Positions 45,270 through 56,224 of a stretch of 64,000 nt of DNA are shown one piece after another (positions within the stretch are counted from its first letter, which is position 1; each line of letters opens with the position of its first letter). The translations under genes were made by a program, and so were the position numbers. The DNA lies in contig CAJQUN010000329.1 in NCBI GenBank assembly GCA_907163345.1, positions 62,001 to 126,000 of the forward strand, read 5' to 3'. Origin of the DNA: Haberlea rhodopensis (taxonomy: Eukaryota; Streptophyta; Magnoliopsida; Lamiales; Gesneriaceae). Under the pieces are notes generated by a model that saw only the letters and a list, made by a program, of their open reading frames with translations, did no database searches and was not told the DNA's origin.

Positions 45270-45957
45270 CCATCGTACTTTCTCACCGCGGTCTCATACT
45301 TTCTGGAATGAGCATCGCCTCCAATTCCTGCCAGCTCTGCTTTGTCAACACATCCTCAAACGACACAGGGTATGAAAACATAAACTCTATCGAACAACTC
45401 AGGCCTCAATCCCCTATAAACCAAATATCTGATTTTAGCCTTAGTGTTCACACACATATCTCAGCTAGGACGAATACTGGAAAACACAAAATCAAGTACC
45501 ATTCTAATACCCTATTTCACATTCAAAAACTTATCTTCTTTCATCTGTCTGGTAGCAATAGAAAAATAGTGACTCAGAAATCAAGGTCTGAATACATCCC
45601 AGTCCAAAATCTGCCCCTGAATTCTTCGTTCACTTACTATCGCCTTCCACCACATTGACGATTTCCCAATCAACTAAAATTCAACCAGTCTCAATCAATC
45701 TGACTTTGCACATGGAGCTGACACAAAAACAAAATCTGTTTAACACTCTCCAACTACTCCTCAGCTTGCTCACCAACTTTAGTCTCTTCAAATCGAGGCA
45801 GTTGATAGCCCAAGAACTGAATCAATGTCAATTCCTCAGGTACTCGTACATGTTCCACTGACCCTTGGCCCACTGGTGGTGGTAGCAAAGAAGCCTAACC
45901 AACACTTATAATTACATCCTCTATTACTTTCTTGGGGATTCACAGATATTCTCGCCA
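45270..45957 (-). pseudogene. gag of element H, heavily decayed
   Basis: The minus strand follows C's gag: a counterpart of the ALTRAEMAEIA stretch near 45320-45350, of the EDEF..LK region near 45530, and of the MWW region near 45650. Stops and frame changes throughout. The leader upstream (45960-46080) matches F's leader at 59800-59885. Confidence 0.7.
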
Positions 45958-46599
45958 ACACACTGCAATTCAAGGGTTAATAACAATATTCAAGCAATTT
46001 AAAGCATGTTAGTGTCATAATTATACTACATCAAATGCATAAACATGCTTATAAGTGAACACTCAGCTCATAATCATTCTCAATTAAGTAAATAACATTC
46101 TTTACTTATCAGGATTAAGATGACATCACTACTGATCAAGATTTTCACTATGTCTTGCTATACATTGTTCATATACATCACATCATGTACATCAGTTACA
46201 TGTTCAAATTCCCCCAATCTCGATCAGTTTAACTCCTAGTAGTAGAAGGTAGACTCACAATCTCAGCCTTCCCCGGCTATGAGTCCCTACAAAACAACCA
46301 CATACAACATGAGTGTATAAATGATCTTCACAATCCAAGATCAATGTAATGCATAAGTACTGTATAAACAACTTCATGTATTTCATGAAATGAAATATTC
46401 CTCTTTGGTTGTTCATGAACATACACCAAATCATAATATAATAGAATATCCAAATATGCCATGACATGTCTCATTCATCATCCTGTTATAACAGGACATA
46501 TATGATATTGCTTTCCAGCTCAATATGTCAGTGGCTCAGGCTTCACATCTTCATATTAGAAGCACATATCATATTTCCATCCTCACACGTTATAACAGT

Positions 46600-46775
46600 C
46601 ATATCTCATGCCTCAACATCATCGTGCTTCATAGCACCAATCACATGCCTCAATAGCATCGTGCCCTACATCACCAATCTCATGCCTCAACAGCATCGTG
46701 CCTCGCAGCACCAATCACATGCCTCAACAGCATTGTGCCTCACAACACCAATGACATGCCTCAACGTCATTAGCA
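46600..46775. repeat. Tandem repeat of about 37 bp in H's LTR
   Basis: Four to five copies of CATGCCTCAACAGCATCGTG-type units at the place where F has its CACGATAGGTAT repeats (59040-59165). Confidence 0.85.
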
Positions 46776-46999
46776 TATATATAATCAACACATCCATATA
46801 TATATCATAAATGTATCACTATACTTGTATATCAACATGTATCTGTTGTTCGTTCAAAAGATAGAAAATCAGGAGTTACTGCTTAACATCCTCTATGACA
46901 TGTTCCCTGTTATGGTACTACATGTATCAACAATTCTATGTATAATATACCTCGTCATCAAATTCAACGAAAATATAACATTTTCATCAAGTCAACCTA

Positions 47000-47212
47000 G
47001 CGATCGCTCGGCCATTTCCAGCGATCGTTCACTTCAACTTCACATTTTCAATACAAACTTTGCCTCATATACGATCGATCTCTACCTTCACGCAATCGAT
47101 CGCCTAGTGATCGATCAGTAACAAGTCAGCAATCAATCGCTAAACACACCGCCTCACTTGTGCTTAGCCTCACGCGATCGATCGCTACACGGCTAGCGAT
47201 CGATCGATATGC
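47000..47212. repeat. Decayed CGATCGATCG cluster in H's LTR
   Basis: Three intact ATCGATCG copies among about eight recognisable sites; most others carry single substitutions such as GCGATCGCTC and GCAATCAATCGC. Confidence 0.85.
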
Positions 47213-47959
47213 TCTATAATTTTCAGAACATGATGATTTTCAAGCTTATTTCCGTGGTTTACATTGTACACTTCACTTCCAACTCACATAACATCATACA
47301 AGCAATATGGAATCATCCCTACCACATTATATACATGTAGTCTTCCTTAAAACTAAGTTTCCATGTTTCAATTCAACTCATCTCACATCAAAACATATAC
47401 AACTTTAATATCAACATGTTCTAACTTGAACCAACTCATATACAAGTGTATAAACCACATAATTCTTACAAAGTTAACAAAAACTTCAACTCAAATCAAG
47501 TTTCTACTTGAGTTCCAAGCAAACTCCAAGAGAAGCTTGACCAAAAGATGCAAGGGTTGAGAGCAAATCTTGCAGAATTTTTGTAGGTGAAAAGTGTGAA
47601 TTTTGTTTTCCAAATATGATTTCACCTATTTATATTAAGTAATAACTCATGCCAAGTTCATTCCATGTGTTCTATCATGCATCAAATACATGCCTTCCAT
47701 GTAGAATTATTACTATACCACTTGCATAATAAGACATGTATTAAAACAGCTCCGTATATTTCCCAACTTAGTACATTTCATTTAGTTACATACCTCAGCC
47801 ATATCAAATATGAATATCATTTCCCCTTGCCATGTAAAAACACTTTACATATTTATCATACTCGGTTCAACCCGAAACCAAGTCTACATCATACCATAAT
47901 TATTATTTAATTACACAATAATTAAATAAAACATGCATGATTCATATATAGGCATTACA

Positions 47960-50070
47960 GTTACACCGAGCTCCTTTGCGTTGGTTACGCCAAGTACCAT
48001 TCATGGATGTCTACCCAATCTGTCGCGGTTACGCCGGACAGAGGATCAATCGAGCTACGGTAACGCCGAGTTCCTTTGCCTTGGTTACATCGAGTGCCAT
48101 TCATGGGTGTTTACACAACATGTCGTGGTTACGCCCGACAGAGGATCAACCGAGCTACGGTTATGCCGAGCTCCTTTATCTTGGTTACACCAAGTGAAAT
48201 TCAGGGGTGTCAACCCAACTTTGCATTTACGCCAGACAGAGGATCAGTCGAGCTGTGGTTACGCCTAGCTCCTTTGCCTTGGTTACGCCAAGTGCCATTC
48301 AGGGGTGTCTACCCAACATGTCACAATTAATCCAGACAGGGGATCATCGAGCTATGGTTACGCCGAGCTCCGTTGAATTGGTTACGCCCAGTGCCATTTA
48401 GGGGTGTTTGCAAAACATGTCGTGGTTACGCCCGACAGAGGATCAGCCGAGCTACGGTTACGCTGAGCTCCTTTAACTTGGTTACGCCAAGTCTCATTCA
48501 ATGGTGTCTATCCAACCTATCGCGGTTACGCCTGATAGAGGATCAGCTAAGCTACGGTTACGTCGTGCTCTTTTATCTTTATTATGTCAAGTGCCATTCA
48601 GAGGTGTCTACCCAACCTGTCGCGGTTACGCCGGACAGAGGATCAACAAAGCTATGGTTACATCATGTTCCTTTGACTTGTTACGCCAAGTTCCATTCAG
48701 GGGTGTCTACCCAACTTGTCGTGTTACGCCGGACAGAGGATCTGCCGAGCTATGGTTACGCTGAGCTAATTTGTCTTGGTTACTCCAAGTGTCATTCACG
48801 GGTGTCTACCCAACTTGTAGCTGTTACGCTTGACATAGGATCAGCCGAGCTACGATTACACCGACTTCCTTTGCGTTGGTTCTGCCAAGTGCCATTCAGG
48901 GGTGTCTACCCAACCTGTCGTGGTTACGCCGGAGAGAGGATTAGATGATCTATGGTTACACCGAGCTCCTTTGCCTTGGTTACGCCAAATGTCATTCAGG
49001 AGTGTCTACCCAACACGTCGCAGTTAATCCGGACAGAGGATCATCCGAGCTATGGTTACACCGAGCTCCGTTGAATTGGTTACGCCCAATGCCATTCAGG
49101 GGTGTTTACCAAACATGTCGTGGTTACGCCCGACAGAGGATCAGCCGAGCTACGGTTACGCTGAGCTCCTTTAACTTGGTTACGCCAAGTGTTATTCAAT
49201 GGTGTCTATCCAAACTGTCGTTGTTACGCCTGACAGAGGATCAGCCAAGCTACGGTTACGTCTTATCTTTATTACGTCAAGTGCCATTCAGGGGTATTTA
49301 CCCAACCTGTCACGGTTACGCTAGACAGAGGATCAACCTAGCTATGGTTACGCCGTGTTCCATTGACTTGGTTACGCCAAGTTCAGTTCAGGGGTGTCTA
49401 CTAAACTTGTCATGTTACGCCGGACAGAGGATCGGCCGAGCTATGGTTACGCTGAGCTCATTTGTCTTGGTTACGCCAAGTGTCATTCAGGGGTGTCTAC
49501 CCAACTTGTAGCGGTTACGCTGGACATAAGATCAGCTAAGCTACGGTTACACCGACTTCCTTTGCGTTGGTTCCTCCGAGTGTCATTCAAGGGTGTCTAC
49601 CCAACCTGTCGCGGTTACGCCGGACAGAGGATCATCCAAGCTATGGTTACGCCGAGCTCCTTTGCCTTGGTTACTCCAAGTGCCATTCAGGGTTGTCTAC
49701 CCAACCTGCCGTGGTTACGCCGGACAGAGGATCAGCCCAGCTACGCTTACACTGAGTTCCTTTGCCTTGTCAAGCCGAAGTGTCATTCGGGGGTGTTTTC
49801 TCAACCTGTCGCAGTTACACCGGATAAAGGATCAGCCGAGCTATGGTTACGCCTATCTCCTTTTCCTTGCTTACGCCAAGTGCCATTCATGGGTGTTCAC
49901 ACAACCTGTCATGGTTACGCCCGATAGAGGATCAATCAAGCTACGGTTACACCAAGCTTGTTAACTTTGGTTACACCAAGTGCCTTCGGGGATGTTTACC
50001 CAACTCGCCTAGGTTACACCAAGTGTCTTCAGGGGTGTTTACCTAATTTGCTTTATTTACGCCAAGTGCC
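47960..50070. repeat. 100-bp satellite array
   Basis: About 21 monomers; the GAGGATCA mark recurs at 48041, 48141, 48239, 48339, 48438, 48538, 48638, 48736 and 48836 and so on. Each monomer has three GGTTACGCC words about 25, 45 and 30 bp apart, with GTGTCTACCCAAC and GACAGAGGATCAGCCGAGC between. Monomers differ from each other by many substitutions. Because 100 is not a multiple of 3 and stops are rare, long open frames appear in all three frames; they are not genes. Confidence 0.95.
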
Positions 50071-51677
50071 TGATAGGGTTGAATATTACGAGTTTTATGC
50101 TATGTTGTGTATATGTTTTCGTGTTGATTCTTGGATTATTTTACGGTTTATGGTATATATTTCTCTATTTCAGGAATTAATGTTGAAATGTAGGGAAAGG
50201 TGAAGAAATCAAGCTAAAATGATGAAAGAATGAATAAAGTTGAAGAAAAGAAGAAAAAACTAGAATCCAAGACACAAGTTGCTCCTTTCTCCTCATATTA
50301 CTATATGTTCGAGCTATGTTTTGGAAATGTGGTCCATATAAAAGTTGTAGAACTTTCTCTTATCTTCGTGTGGACAGCTGATTCAACAAATTTGGAGTTT
50401 GTATATGTTACGGCCAAAATACGAAACTCGCCAGAAGCTGAAAAAGGCGAAGAAAACATTCTGGTCTTGGCGATCGATCGAGCAAGCATTGCCGATCGAT
50501 CGAGCAAGGCTGAAAAAGCCACGAAATTCTTACTGTGAAGCTCGATCAATCGGCCGCTTTGTCCCGATCGATCGGCCAGAGGAGTTTTCAGAAAAATAAC
50601 TTCCTTGTAGAGTTTGTGTGCAAAAGGGAAGTCCACAATTCTTTCCCCTATATATTGTACACGAAAATTACAACCCAAAATCAGATTTTAAAACCCTAGG
50701 AATAGCCTCCACACCTCCATACTCCATATCACCTTCATCCATCTATTCATCCTAGGAATTGGAATAACCCAACAAGGCGATTAAAGAGACGATTGAGAAG
50801 GAAGCAAGAGAAGGAGCGAGGATCTACAACCGGAGTCGACGCTGGGAGTTTATTCTTACTTTTAAACTTTAGTTTTGTTTTGTTTTGATTTTATCATGCC
50901 TGGATTGTTGCAAGACATGTTTGAGTATTTGTATTTATTTATGAGTATGAACTAAGTTTATTTATCGAGGCTAGGCGAATCCTTTGTTATGAACCTTTGT
51001 ATTGATGATTTAATGATTGAATTCTTATAGTTCTTTGCGTATGTTTTATGTTCTTCATGCTTTTAGAGGATTGATCACCTTTGAATGATATTAGTATCGT
51101 AATTGAGATCGAGAGATGATTTTATGATACTGAATTAATAACTCATACCATGGATTTCAGACCGAGATCGAGGGATGACGTCAAATACATGCGTGATATC
51201 CATAGATATCTAGTAATTGAAAGCTAGGAGTTTTCATGGATCTTATGCAACATTGAATTGTTAAATAAGTGAACGAGAGTTACTTACTGCAATTCGGTGT
51301 TAGGTTTAATATAGCTCGAGAGAGTGTATTAGATAAATTGGGAGAACTCGTCACCTTAGAAATATTTGAATATTCAATCGAGAATTGTAGGGAATTGCAT
51401 TGGTGAGCCAAAGTCTCGATAATCTTCTCTAGTGGATTTTTCTCGTTTACTTTTATTGACTTGATTGGATTAGTAGTTTATATTAATTAATTAGTTGTTA
51501 ATTATAAATTAATTATCGTAGGTTAAATATAGTTAAAAGACATCTTATTTGGTACTTGCTTGTTAGTCCCTGTGGGTTCGACAATCCGTATCTTCCTATC
51601 TATACTAAAACTTGACACCGTGCACTTGCGGTCTAAAATCGCTAGATTGGAATTAATTATTTAAAATAAAGCGATCA
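50071..51677 (+). mobile_element. 5' LTR of element K
   Basis: TGATAGGGTTG...AAGCGATCA. Contains three intact CGATCGATCG copies plus a decayed one (50469-50574). The 3' LTR lacks about 70 bp here, between two copies of GCTGAAAAAG, which removes two of the copies. Confidence 0.94.
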
Positions 51678-51683
51678 AGTTTT

Positions 51684-51701
51684 TGGCGCCGTTGCTGGGG
51701 A
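51684..51701 (+). other. Primer binding site of element K (Asp-tRNA type)
   Basis: TGGCGCCGTTGCTGGGGA, 6 nt after the LTR. It is close to the complement of the plant tRNA-Asp 3' end used by Athila-lineage elements; the T in GCTGGG is one mismatch. Confidence 0.85.
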
Positions 51702-51831
51702 CTAACTTTAGTAATATCATACTAGGTTCTTTGACTGTAATTTAACCATTTTTTGTTTATTTATTTCGAAAAAAAAACATTATATATATTTATTTTGTTT
51801 TTGTTTTGTTTGTCTTGTGAGGTACTTGGTG

Positions 51832-52797
51832 ATGCTACATCAACACGCCTTCACAAGCTTTGCCCAACAACGTTCCGAGCCGTTCTACGCTATTTGGGAG
51901 AGTTTCAATGGATTGGCCAACACATTCCGATATCACAACTTTTTGAACTATACTCTCATGCAATCTTTCTTCAAAGGGCTGGATGCACAGACATGAGAAT
52001 GGGTATTGAGCGGAGCACTTGTGACTGGGAGTCCCCTGGTTGATAGAGATGAGGACAGTGTGGTGCACCTGTTCAATGATATGGCGGACTTCGATCTTCA
52101 CTGGCATTGTGATCCTTCACTAAAAGGTTGGAGCCACCAACACCCACCGGAGCTTCACTACCCTATTGATACGCCACAACCATTTGAACATCACGAAGAG
52201 AGGAGAGATAGCTCTGCAGATGTCACGACTCAGTTAGAGGATACCTTAGTAAGATTCTTGGCATCAACCGAGAACAGTTTGGAGTGCCAAACAAACTCTA
52301 TGCGTCACCTGGAGCAGCAAATGGCGGTCCACATGGAAACAATTTCAACTAGTTTCCAAGAGGAAGAGATGAGGGCTACAAATCAAGAGGCGACGAATCA
52401 AGTTTGGTTATATGATGACGATCACTCAACCAACCAAGTTTGGGGGAGTGATCCTACTAGTGTGGAAGAGTCGACGGAACTTGAGCCTCTTCAAGAGATT
52501 GAGACTACTTCAGAGATGTCATCCGAGGAGTTCCCATGTGAAGATGAGTCGAGTGTGATGTTGGAGAAGGAAGAGACGTTCGAAGATTCTGATTTGAGCC
52601 CATCGATGGAGACATGTTCTATGCCATATGTGGATCCATATTTTCCATCGATGCCAACTTCACCGCACTACATCCTCCAAGATATGAAGCCAAGTCAAGA
52701 ATCATTCTCCCATGCCTACCAATTCAAGAATGAAGACTCATTAGTGGTATCATATGATACTTACTATGGGCGGCATCCACTCTTTGATGGTTGCTAG
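51832..52797 (+). pseudogene. gag-derived frame of element K
   Basis: An ATG at 51832 opens a 321-codon frame with one TGA at codon 55 (51994-51996), most simply a CGA to TGA change. Residues 5-60 resemble the Athila Gag core (FAQQRSEPFYAIWESF, SFFKGLDAQT). The rest is acidic and rich in Ser, Glu and Met with no zinc knuckle or protease, so it is not a full Gag. The part after the TGA (264 codons) is open, which suggests recent loss. A shared repeat TNQVW occurs twice. Function unknown; it may be a Gag-like protein that works with helper proteins. Confidence 0.7.
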
Positions 52798-54305
52798 ACG
52801 ACGACTAGAAATCAGCGCTTCTTGGGAGGCAACCCAAGCGTATCCTTTTGTTATTTAGTTTTGTTTTATTTTTCAGTTTTCATTTTCGTTTTGTTTCTCT
52901 CTCAAGTCGAATATTTTACCATATGCATTCTTCTCTTGCTAGGTACTTGGTTGGAGTGATGAACCCCTACAACAGTGGAGCTTTCAAAAGCAAATCTTCC
53001 TCAACCCTCATGCAAGCGTCTTGATCAGGGGAGTTCACTTTTTCTCTTTTGATTCTTTTAAACATTGAGGGCAATGTTTGATTTAAGTTTGGGGGAGTAG
53101 TAGCTTGCATGTTTTACTTGTTTTAACCACATGTTGTGTGCTTAAATGACACTTGAATCGTCCGATTATTATGAGCTAAATTTTTTTTTTATGAGTTCAA
53201 ACTTGAGAAAAGAATGAATTATAGTAGTGACTATTCAATGAGGATCTTGATCTCACTATGCATATGAACTTGATTTGTGATTGGACTTGTACATGAATAT
53301 CCTAATTTGAGTTAGCATGTCAAGAATGAGGAATACTTTGAGCACAATGAGTCATGATCTTATCGATTGCATGTTGAATAGTGATAATTGTTGTGAACTT
53401 GATGATTTGTGTTGAGCATCTTAGAGTTATCCTAGAACTTATTTGATGATAACACTTCGAGGCGAAATTTTATAGTTACAAACTCGACTTGAAAACGATC
53501 TAGGCGATCTTTGACACGTTTTAGCCTTTCAAGCTTACCTAGTCTATAACAATCCCTAGTGTCCCATTTGAGCTTTATTGAAAAAAGAATGGTATATGCA
53601 TTGCATAATATTAGACCTCATTCGACATTCTTGGCAAAGTCATTATACTTACCCTTATTTGAGCCTAAATGAAAAAAGTTATCCTTACCCTAAGAGAGTA
53701 TAATGAATTCCATTGGATGCACGTAAATTGTTATATCCTGATGAGCTTATTGAAAACTATTGATGAATGAGAAAAGAAAAAGATAGACAAAGAGCCGTGA
53801 AAAGAAAAAAATAAACATATAAGACCCAAAGTGGCCAAGGGTATAAAAGAAAAAGAAGAGGAGCTCGTTGTGTGCGAAAAATTTGAACTGTAAATGATTA
53901 TACTCTCTTCTTTGCGCTTATCCTATCTTTTCTTTGAAGCCAACACCAAAGGCCTTACATTACAAGCTTAAAAAGTCCTTTTGATCCAAGTCTAGGGAGT
54001 AACTATCATTAGTGGAGAAGTTGTTTGAAAATAGACCTATGTAATGCTTCATGATAATCTCAACTTTGAGTTGATTAGCATGATTTGAACTTGAATATGT
54101 GCATGAAACTTGAGATTGAAATTAGCACACACACACATTCCGATTTTGAGATATGTTACTTGAATTAGGAGAAAACATGTCTTGTCAACTTTTGTATATG
54201 TGCATGAGATTTTTGAGAATAAGCAAGTCATGAAATAATTGTTTCAAATATCAAGAATGAACTCTACCTTATGATTTTAATGCTTAATCGAGGACGATAA
54301 GTGAT
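52798..54305 (+). mobile_element. Non-coding 3' part of element K
   Basis: Starts with a hairpin CTTGGG-AGGCAA-CCCAAG (52821-52838), a motif common downstream of genes in Athila-type elements. No frame of note. AAGTTTGGGGGAGT recurs at 53085-53098; AT-rich with several poly-A stretches. Confidence 0.75.
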
Positions 54306-54319
54306 AAGTTTGGGGGAGT
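54306..54319 (+). other. Polypurine tract of element K
   Basis: AAGTTTGGGGGAGT directly before the 3' LTR. Identical 14-mers lie at 52436-52449 and 53085-53098. Confidence 0.9.
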
Positions 54320-55851
54320 TGATAGGGTTGAATATTACGCGTTTTTATGCTATGTTATGTATATGTTTTCGTGTTGATTCTTGGATTATTTTACGGTTTA
54401 TGGTATATATTTCTCTATTTCAGGAATCAATGTTGAAATGTAGGGAAAGGTGAAGAAATCAAGCTAAAATGATGAAAGAATGAATAAAGTTGAAGAAAAG
54501 AGGAAAAAAATCGGAATCCAAGACACATGTCTCTCTTTTCTCCTCAAATTACTATATGTTCGAGCCAAGTTTTGGAAATATGGTCCATATAAAAGTGTTA
54601 GAACTTTTTCTTATCTTCGCGTGGACAGCTGATTCATCACATTTGGAGTTTGTATGAGAACGTTACGGCCAAAATACGAAACTCGCCAGAAGCTGAAAAA
54701 GCCATGAAATTCTTACTGTGAAGCTCGATCGATCGGCCGCTTTGTCCCGATCGATCGGCCAGAAAAATAACTTCCTTGTAGAGTTTGTGTGCAAAAGGGA
54801 AGTCCATAATTCTTTCCCCTATATATTATACACGAAAATTACAACCCAAAATCAGATTTTAAAACCCTAGGAATAGCCTCCACACCTCCATACTCCATAT
54901 CACCTTCATCCATATTCACCTATTCATCCTAGGAATTGGAACAACCCAACAAGGCGATTAAAGAGACGATTGAGAAGGAAGCAAGAGAAGGAGCGAGGAT
55001 CTACAACCGGAGTCGATGCTGGGAGTTTATTCTTACTTTTAAACTTTAGTTTTGTTTTGTTTTGATTTTATCATGCTTGGATTGTTGCAAGACATGTTTG
55101 AGTATTGGTATTTATTTATGAGTATGAACTAAGTTTATTTATCGAGTCTAGGCGAATCCTTTGTTATGAACCTTCGATTTGATGATTTAATGATTGAATT
55201 CTTATAGTTCTTTGCGTATGTTTTATGTTCTTCATGCTTTTAGAGGATTGATCACCTTTGAATGATGTTAGAATCGTAATTGAGATCTAGAGATGATTTT
55301 AGGATACTGAATTAATAACTCATACCATGGATTTCAGACCGAGATCGAGATGACGTCAAATACATGCGTGATAGCCATAGATATCTAGTAATTGAAAGCT
55401 AGGAGTTTTCATGGATCTTATGCAACATTGAATTGTTAAATAAGTGAACGAGAGTTACTTACTGCAATTCGGTGTTAGGTTTAATATAGCTCGAGAGAGT
55501 GTATTAGATAAATTGGGAGAACTCGTCACCTTAGAAATATTTGAATATTCAATCGAGAATTGTAGTGAATTGCATTGGTGAGCCAAAGTCTCGATAATCT
55601 TCTCTAGTGGATTTTTCTCGTTTACTTTATTGACTTGGTTGGATTAGTAGTTTATATTAATTAATTAGTTGTTAATTATAAATTAATTATCGTAGGTTAA
55701 ATATAGTTAAAAGACATCTTATTTGGTACTTGCTTGTTAGTCCCTGTAGGTTCGACAATCCGTATCTTCCTATCTATACTAAAACTTGACACAGTGCACT
55801 TGCGGTCTAAAATCGCTAGATTGGAATTAATTGTTTAAAATAAAGCGATCA
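54320..55851 (+). mobile_element. 3' LTR of element K
   Basis: TGATAGGGTTG...AAGCGATCA, 75 bp shorter than the 5' LTR, mainly from two deletions in the CGATCG region; two CGATCGATCG copies remain (54726-54760). Confidence 0.94.
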
Positions 55852-56060
55852 GTGCCTTCAAGGGTGTTCACGCAATTCGCTTTGGTTGCGCCAAAGTTCC
55901 ATTCAGGTAGGTTTACCATATTTGCCTTTGTTATGCCAAATGTCTTTCAGGGGTGATTTACTCAATTAGTCTTGGTTACACCAAGTGCCTTCAAAGGTGT
56001 TTACCCAACTTCTCTTGATTACTCCAAAGTGCATTCGGAGTAGTGAACCCAACTTCCGAG
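55852..56060. repeat. Satellite array resumes, degenerate edge
   Basis: Two diverged monomers (TTGGTTGCGCCAAAG, TTGGTTACACCAAGTGCC, TGTTTACCCAAC) lacking the GAGGATCA half. This edge is more diverged than the core, as is usual for satellite borders. Confidence 0.85.
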
Positions 56061-56224
56061 CTCTAGCTCTGTGTCCGAGCTCATAGCTCTCCAAACAGGC
56101 CTCCGGGCCATGGACGAGCTCATAGCTTGTCCGCGTTGGCTCAGGACCCTACTAGCCGAGAGTACACAAACCTTTGGATTGGCTTGTCTAGTCAAGGTCA
56201 AGTCCATGCAGTACTTACTTGCAT
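56061..56224. other. Unassigned junction between satellite and element F
   Basis: CGAGCTCATAGCT occurs twice (about 56076 and 56112). I see no LTR end, primer site or coding match; it lies where F's missing LTR, gag and RT would have been. Confidence 0.4.

Larger units (their letters stand above)
46090..47959 (-). mobile_element. 5' LTR of element H
   Basis: The minus strand begins TGTAATGCC at 47959 and is similar to F's LTR. The CGATCG cluster is decayed (47000-47212, three intact copies). Stem arms TGGTTGTT (46406-46413) and AACAACCA (46293-46300) are kept. The inner end is approximate and no clear primer site is left. Confidence 0.72.
50071..55851 (+). mobile_element. Element K, non-autonomous Athila-like LTR retrotransposon
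   Basis: 5781 bp inserted in the satellite with a perfect target duplication GTGCC (50066-50070, 55852-55856). Removing K restores an AAGTGCCTTCAAGGGTG satellite stretch. LTRs of 1607 and 1532 bp, an Asp-tRNA-type primer site, one gag-like frame, and polypurine tract; no protease, RT or integrase. Confidence 0.94.

Noticed and set aside
47933..50046. Long open frames of up to about 190 codons
   Set aside because: They lie in the 100-bp satellite; the unit is not a multiple of three and frames are open in all three phases because stops are rare in the monomer. No start or family match.
53085..53098. A second element boundary inside K at the internal polypurine copy
   Set aside because: No LTR start (TGATAGGG) follows it and no target duplication is present.
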